Of a stretch of DNA of 10,293 nt, positions 6,761 through 10,293 are shown in pieces. Origin of the DNA: DASXRU01 sp039933315 (GTDB lineage: Bacteria; Acidobacteriota; Blastocatellia; Pyrinomonadales; Pyrinomonadaceae). The notes beneath the pieces are model-generated. The model saw nothing but the letters and a program-made list of their open reading frames with translations, had not been told where the DNA came from and did no database searches. A program made the position numbers and the translations under genes. The stretch spans positions 1 through 10,293 of the forward strand of contig JBDTOI010000145.1 in the NCBI GenBank assembly GCA_039933315.1. Reading direction: 5' to 3'. Every line of letters starts with the position of its first letter. Within the stretch, counting starts at the first letter, position 1.

Positions 6761-6898
6761 CATTTTCCATATATCATTTTCCATTTCTCATTTGTCATTG
6801 CCAGAAGGTTCAAGGCCAGGGAACCTCATGCAGGAGGAGATCACTAAATGTTTTTCTGCGATGACAAATGAGATATGGAAATTGATATATGAAAAATG
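6761..6898. repeat. 39-bp inverted repeat composed of degenerate heptamers
   Basis: The arms 6761-6799 and 6860-6898 match as inverted copies at 35 of 39 positions, with a 60-nt loop. The left arm and its flank parse in exact 7-nt steps: TTTTCCA, TATATCA, TTTTCCA, TTTCTCA, TTTGTCA. The arms are strikingly AT-rich against a GC-rich background. The loop carries a near-perfect AGGAGGA (6831-6837) before an ATG at 6848 that opens only a 7-codon ORF. The same design, in a different heptamer, occurs at 1107-1207. Confidence 0.88.
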
Positions 6899-6994
6899 GA
6901 AAGCAGACCCAACCCCCGGTCCTGACACGATATCGCTAACTGGCTTCTGCCTGGAAATTCTTATCCCGGACGGTTGGCTCCTGGGCACTCACAG

Positions 6995-7023
6995 AGGGGC
7001 GCCCACGGAGGGACGCCCCTACA
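6995..7023 (-). repeat. Diverged REP-like repeat copy in inverted orientation
   Basis: 29 nt matching the right arm of the 5556-5657 element except at three positions. The AGGGGCG/CGCCCCT stem (7 bp) is intact while its inner base pairs are lost. It is inverted relative to the 6691-6720 copy, so the two bracket the heptamer inverted repeat. Confidence 0.85.
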
Positions 7024-7263
7024 GTCATTCCTCACTTCACCATTTCCGATAGTGGTTGCACGTTTTCCGCTAGCCTCTTCTCCCAATCCCGAAATTTGCT
7101 GGCGATTCGCCGAGCTGCCTGGTAAAGGATCTTCGCGGCATGGAGCTTGCCAATATGCTGCGCGGCGTCAGGCTTATGTGCCAACCCCAGACACGATGTT
7201 CGAAAGACTGGGCCGGCCGGCGAGCTGGTTTAATCGCTGGGCCTAAATAAGGAGATGATAATC

Positions 7264-7887
7264 ATGACCAGGTTCAATTTAATCAAATCGATTCTAGCCG
7301 CAGCCCTCCTGGCGTTCTCCTTGCCGGTACTCGCTGCCGCGCAGGGGACCTATGATCCATGGGGCCGCAACCGCGACGACGATTACCGGAGGGATCGTAA
7401 CAACGGTCGATACGGACGTTACGATGAACGCTATGTGCGCGATTCCGTGCAGAGACTGGATAGGCTGGCAAAGGACTTCGAAAGGGAGCTTGATCGCGAT
7501 CTTGATCGCAGTCGCGAAGATGGTACCCGCCATGAAGATCGGGTCAATAACGAAGCCCGCGACTTTCGCGACGCCGTGGGTAATCTGAAATCGCGTATTG
7601 GTAACGGGCGCGATTTGAATCGCAGCAGGAATGAAGCGCAGCGAGTTTTGCAGGAAGCCAACCGGACTGAACGCGTGGCGCGACATCACTTCGATAACTA
7701 TCGACTGGCGTCACAGTGGTCGCAGATTCGTCAGGAACTGCGCGTCATCTCGGATGCCTATGGCATCGGCTCTTACCGCAGCGACGATGGTTATGGCAAC
7801 GGCCGTCGTAATGACGATATCTATCGCCGCACGCCAAATAGCAATGACCCGTGGTACCGCCGCATTCCCGGTATTCGCGTGCCTTAA
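7264..7887 (+). CDS. Exported, highly charged helical protein of unknown function
   Basis: 207-aa protein with a clear signal peptide: N-terminal Arg and Lys, a hydrophobic core (about 9-23) and a likely cleavage site after LAAA at residue 26. The mature part is extremely rich in Arg, Asp, Asn and Tyr and has no cysteine. A middle stretch (RDSVQRLDRLAKDFEREL onwards, about residues 60-160) looks like amphipathic helices, possibly coiled coil. The flanks are Gly/Tyr/Arg-rich and probably disordered. I recognise no catalytic motif; a periplasmic structural or stress role is a guess. ATG 7264 is preferred because AAGGAG (7249-7254) sits 9 nt upstream; the in-frame ATG at 7255 touches that site. 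A terminator follows the gene, so it is probably monocistronic. Confidence 0.85.
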   Translation: MTRFNLIKSILAAALLAFSLPVLAAAQGTYDPWGRNRDDDYRRDRNNGRYGRYDERYVRDSVQRLDRLAKDFERELDRDLDRSREDGTRHEDRVNNEARDFRDAVGNLKSRIGNGRDLNRSRNEAQRVLQEANRTERVARHHFDNYRLASQWSQIRQELRVISDAYGIGSYRSDDGYGNGRRNDDIYRRTPNSNDPWYRRIPGIRVP

Positions 7888-7916
7888 CTGAAGTCTGCCT
7901 AAGGTGGTAAATCGAG

Positions 7917-7953
7917 AGCCTCGTTCACGCAATGGACGAGGCTTTCGTCTTTT
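7917..7953 (+). terminator. Rho-independent terminator
   Basis: AGCCTCGT (7917-7924) pairs perfectly with ACGAGGCT (7936-7943) around an 11-nt loop. TTTCGTCTTTT follows. It ends the exported-protein transcript and separates it from the B2/kinase/radical SAM cassette. It also argues against a GTG start at 7904 for the B2 gene. Confidence 0.85.
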
Positions 7954-8032
7954 CCAAGTCACGCGGGCTTCGGCATCGCAAGATAGGATAGAATCACGCA
8001 CACAGTTCAGCGTGAGGTCCGATGGAGTGGCA

Positions 8033-8530
8033 ATGAAGTTTCTGCCCTTTCTATTCAGCGCCGGCAAAACGATTGTTAGACATCCGTCTGCGGCTATGCT
8101 GCGGGTGCGCATGGCCGGATGGGTATGTGTGCTCTCCCTCGCAGTTAAACTACAGCCACTGCCCCGCGCCCTCGCCCTGCTCTCTGTCAAAACCAAACAG
8201 TCTTCCGGCCAATCCTTTCCAGCCGTCGCAGAGAAGTTAGCAGGCGCCATTGACCCTTTGCTGGCGACCGGCTTGCTTTGCTTCCGGCCCGTCTGCTGGA
8301 AGAGAGCCGCCGTACTCCATCGTTACCTGGCGCTCAATGGCATCACCACGCAAATTATGTTTGGGATAAGGAAAGAAACAGACGGGACCCTGGGCGGACA
8401 CGCATGGCTCGAAGCTGAAGGGACGCCGATTCTCGAACGCGTAGCGCCGGATTACATAGTTACCTACACGTTTCCTTCCAGCGAACGTTTCGAAATTGAC
8501 CTCGCCTCGCTGGCCCGCACTTCCGGTTGA
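8033..8530 (+). CDS. Lasso-peptide-type B2 protein (transglutaminase-like cysteine protease)
   Basis: 165-aa protein of the Transglut_core3 / lasso peptide B2 family. Members such as McjB remove the leader from a ribosomal precursor peptide, normally with a PqqD-like B1 partner that binds the leader. The visible active-site candidates are Cys88 (CWKRAAVLHRYL), His123 (GGHAWLE) and an acidic residue 12 positions later, Glu135, where the family usually has Asp. The N-terminal 60 residues are hydrophobic and helical, as in McjB-like proteins. I use ATG 8033, with GGAG 5 nt upstream; an in-frame GTG at 7904 would read through the preceding terminator. It leads the cassette with the kinase-like and radical SAM genes. 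A RiPP role is inferred. B2-like proteins also occur outside true lasso loci. Confidence 0.85.
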   Translation: MKFLPFLFSAGKTIVRHPSAAMLRVRMAGWVCVLSLAVKLQPLPRALALLSVKTKQSSGQSFPAVAEKLAGAIDPLLATGLLCFRPVCWKRAAVLHRYLALNGITTQIMFGIRKETDGTLGGHAWLEAEGTPILERVAPDYIVTYTFPSSERFEIDLASLARTSG

Positions 8531-8659
8531 ATGACAGATCAGCTCCGTCACTGTTTCCCGATTAACAAACATACTTTCGATTGACGCACCAATAGGCACA
8601 TGATAGTTTTGCTTCACCATTTCAAGCTGGGAATCAGAAGCCGGGAAACACACCAATGA
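8531..8659 (+). other. Spacer with two mini-ORFs between B2 and kinase genes
   Basis: The 125-nt gap was read for a precursor peptide. One 17-codon ORF (8531-8584) starts immediately after the B2 stop and contains one Cys (LRHCFPINKH). Another 19-codon ORF (8600-8659) ends overlapping the kinase start as ATGA. Neither has a good ribosome-binding site of its own, a leader-like length, or a Gly plus Asp/Glu lasso core pattern. I record them as unlikely but possible small peptides. Confidence 0.2.
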
Positions 8660-9759
8660 CCCAGCAAAACCCCTTTTCAGTTGCCAGTAAGTCCACCGCC
8701 GCGTGGAGGGTTTCACCGAACGGCCCTGCCGATGTCGCTGATATGCAAGCCATTTGCGAAGTAGCAAAGTCGACGCGACGAACGACTTACCAGGTCGCTG
8801 GCCAGTCTATCGTGGTCGAGACGCAGGACACCTGGGCGGCGAAGGTGATCGAAGAGTTATTCGCCGGCTGGTACCTGACACCAGCGGGCGTAGCAAAAGC
8901 AGACTCGTCGCCCGCCATTGTCATCAGGAGCAGCGTTTCACCGCCTCGGGTACCAGGGAATTGGCCGCAATTTGAGATCGCCGGCGGCGGTACATGCTTT
9001 ACCGACGGTAAGAGCTCTCACATCGACATCGAAGGTTCGATAGTCGCTATCGGTAAACCGGGGCACGCCGCCGTCGAGGTTTGGACCACGGGAAAGCTCG
9101 AGATTGAATCGCCGGCGCTGACGCGGGTGGTGACTTATGCGCTCGCCGCCGCGCTCCGCCGCTGCCGCTTATTTGAATTGCATAGCGGGGCGGTGATCGA
9201 TCCGGAAAGCGGCCGGGGAGTGCTTATTATCGGACCATCGGGCAGCGGAAAATCGACTTTGACGGTTCAACTGGCAGCGGCTGGCTGGCCATTTCTGACG
9301 GATGACGTGTTGTTGTTAAGCGCGGCCGGCGCTCAGATCCAGGCCTGGCCACTGCGGCGTTGTTTCGCGATCACCTCTGACACCTTTGCGGCCAGTAACT
9401 TTCTGCAAGGCCGTACCTCGCTCGATTACACGCAAGCGCGCGCCGACAAAAAAAGATTTTTTCCGCAGCGCGTGTTCGATTCGGAATTCAGGGAACAGTG
9501 CCTTCCGCAAACGTTGTTCTTCTCCGAATTAAGCGGCGGCGAACGCAGCCAGGTTTTGCGGCTTTCTCCTGCTGACACGATGGCGCGGCTCATTCGCATG
9601 AATCCGTGGTCTTGTTACGATCAAATCACTGCCGCGGATCACCTGGCCGTTCTATCTACTTTGGCGCGGCAAGCTACCGGGTACTCTTTGCTCGCCGGTA
9701 AGGATCTTCTCGACGTGGAGACCTCAGCGAATCTGATAGCTGGTTACACACGCAATTAG
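8656..9759 (+). CDS. HPr-kinase-like P-loop protein of a RiPP-type cassette
   Basis: 367-aa protein related to the C-terminal kinase domain of HPr kinase/phosphorylase and to the lasso-peptide kinases (ThcoK/PadeK type) that phosphorylate a precursor serine. An N-terminal domain containing TTYQVAGQSIVVE is followed by FELHSGAV (His176), the Walker A loop GPSGSGKST at 193-201, and the acidic pair in FLTDDVLLL (Asp216-Asp217), matching the HprK nucleotide site. A long C-terminal region (about 235-367) follows. It is unlikely to act on HPr, because no phosphotransferase genes are near and it lies between a B2 protease and a radical SAM enzyme. A precursor-modifying or regulatory kinase is the best inference. 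The ATG 8656 start lacks a strong ribosome-binding site. Confidence 0.82.
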   Translation: MTQQNPFSVASKSTAAWRVSPNGPADVADMQAICEVAKSTRRTTYQVAGQSIVVETQDTWAAKVIEELFAGWYLTPAGVAKADSSPAIVIRSSVSPPRVPGNWPQFEIAGGGTCFTDGKSSHIDIEGSIVAIGKPGHAAVEVWTTGKLEIESPALTRVVTYALAAALRRCRLFELHSGAVIDPESGRGVLIIGPSGSGKSTLTVQLAAAGWPFLTDDVLLLSAAGAQIQAWPLRRCFAITSDTFAASNFLQGRTSLDYTQARADKKRFFPQRVFDSEFREQCLPQTLFFSELSGGERSQVLRLSPADTMARLIRMNPWSCYDQITAADHLAVLSTLARQATGYSLLAGKDLLDVETSANLIAGYTRN

Positions 9760-9772
9760 TGGAAGGGCTGGA

Positions 9773-10293
9773 ATGAACTTAATCTCCCAGAAGACATCCC
9801 TCCCGGACTACGGGCCCCGCCGGCTGACCGTCGAGCTGACTAACATCTGCAATCTACACTGCAGTTACTGTCTTCGTGACGAAGATGCTCTTTACCACAG
9901 TCCCGCAGACTTTCTTCCGGTTGAACTCTTCGCTCGCATAGCCAGGGACGCGCGCGACTCGATGGGCATCGAGCAAGTTATGTTCACTGGTGGCGAGCCA
10001 ACGCTTCATCCGGATTTTGGCAAACTACTGGCAGCCGTGGCAGGGCTGGATTTGAAATGCAGCTTTGTGACCAACGGCTGGCATTTCGAACGCGTTTGGC
10101 CGCTCTTGATCGAGCATCGAGAAGCCGTGACGCACGTGTCGTTCAGTCTTGATGGCGCGACGCGGGAGGCGCACGATCGCTGGCGTGGCGAGGGATCTTT
10201 TGCACGCGTGGTGCGCGCTTTTTCGCGTTGCTGGGCCGGCCATCTTCCTTTTAATGCGAAGGTCGGGATTCGTCGCGATACTGTTCCCCAGCT
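9773..10293 (+). CDS. Radical SAM enzyme, C-terminus beyond window
   Basis: The first 173 residues of a radical SAM protein. The [4Fe-4S] motif CNLHCSYC (CX3CX2C, Cys26, 30, 33) binds the cluster that cleaves S-adenosylmethionine. GGEP at 73-76 contacts SAM, and FVTNGW and FSLDGA are the usual later barrel strands. The start follows the kinase stop by 13 nt with AAGG 6 nt before the ATG, so the two are one operon. The motif style fits the MoaA/PqqE/SPASM group that modifies peptides. Whether a SPASM domain with extra clusters exists cannot be seen, as the gene runs off the edge. In this context it may install a crosslink or epimerisation on a peptide; that is inference. Confidence 0.93.
   Translation, partial: MNLISQKTSLPDYGPRRLTVELTNICNLHCSYCLRDEDALYHSPADFLPVELFARIARDARDSMGIEQVMFTGGEPTLHPDFGKLLAAVAGLDLKCSFVTNGWHFERVWPLLIEHREAVTHVSFSLDGATREAHDRWRGEGSFARVVRAFSRCWAGHLPFNAKVGIRRDTVPQ

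Larger units (their letters stand above)
6697..7263. other. 567-nt gene-free, repeat-rich spacer
   Basis: No ORF here has codon structure or family motifs that I trust. The one spanning 6642-7052 is built from repeat sequence. The spacer holds the remainder of one REP copy, a heptamer-based inverted repeat (6761-6898) with a small AGGTTC/GAACCT hairpin (6806-6811, 6821-6826) in its loop, an inverted REP copy (6995-7023), and about 240 nt of unique sequence that should contain the promoter of the next gene. I could not pick a convincing -35/-10 pair in that part. The sequence ends in AAGGAG (7249-7254), the ribosome-binding site of the next gene. Confidence 0.7.

Noticed and set aside
6755..6904. 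CRISPR array, suggested by repeated TTTTCCA/TTTCTCA units
   Set aside because: The units are 7 nt with no spacers, and the two blocks are inverted. There are no cas genes.
6642..7052. 136-codon plus-strand ORF, or its shorter form from ATG 6828 with an AGGAGG nearby
   Set aside because: It overlaps the end of purM and runs through the REP copies and the heptamer hairpin. Its peptide is a translation of repeat sequence (GAPTEGRPY).
6974..7246. 90-codon plus-strand ORF before the exported-protein gene
   Set aside because: It begins inside repeat-flanking DNA, has no ribosome-binding site, no recognisable motif and irregular composition.
7904..8032. 43-residue N-terminal extension of the B2 protein from GTG 7904
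   Set aside because: It would be translated through the terminator hairpin, and a better ribosome-binding site precedes ATG 8033.
7711..8250. 179-codon minus-strand ORF
   Set aside because: It is a shadow of the exported protein and B2 genes that runs through the terminator, with no motif.
8237..8767. 176-codon minus-strand ORF across the B2-kinase junction
   Set aside because: It is antisense to the conserved B2 and kinase coding sequence and shows no family motif.
8656..9759. Genuine HPr kinase/phosphorylase controlling carbon catabolite repression
   Set aside because: The Walker A and acidic pair fit HprK, but the N-terminal domain and the B2/radical SAM neighbours fit a RiPP-type kinase better, and no PTS genes are present.

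Overview
The window is about 10.3 kb of moderately GC-rich bacterial chromosome. Single-copy housekeeping genes are interspersed with Gram-negative-style envelope proteins, and short inverted repeats sit between genes. The protein mix (Fe-S type PurF, a ComEC-like secreted metallo-hydrolase, a charged low-complexity exported protein) and the repeat families fit Acidobacteriota, perhaps Blastocatellia. This placement is inferred from familiarity, not from a search.

Left block (74-2146, minus strand): a membrane-anchored c-type cytochrome, a membrane-anchored protein of unknown function starting 7 nt after it, and then, after a repeat-filled gap, a zinc-dependent medium-chain alcohol dehydrogenase.

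Middle block (2266-6720, plus strand): purF, preceded by a possible 7-codon coupled leader; an exported protein of unknown function 2 nt behind it; a membrane-anchored ComEC-like MBL hydrolase; and purM. PurF and PurM catalyse the first and fifth steps of de novo purine synthesis, so this looks like a purine locus with two envelope genes inside it. The gap between the hydrolase and purM is a 102-nt near-perfect foldback element. The purM stop codon lies inside another copy of the same repeat.

Repeat-rich gap (6697-7263): no credible gene. It holds two REP-like copies in opposite orientation around a 39-bp inverted repeat made of degenerate heptamers. A charged exported protein (7264-7887) follows and ends in a rho-independent terminator.

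Right block (8033 to the window end, plus strand): a three-gene cassette of a lasso-peptide-type B2 transglutaminase-like protease, an HPr-kinase-like P-loop protein and a radical SAM enzyme cut by the window edge. This is the most interesting part. It resembles a RiPP (ribosomally made, modified peptide) maturation locus, but no precursor, PqqD-like B1 protein or asparagine-synthetase-like cyclase is visible here. The rest of the locus should lie to the right.
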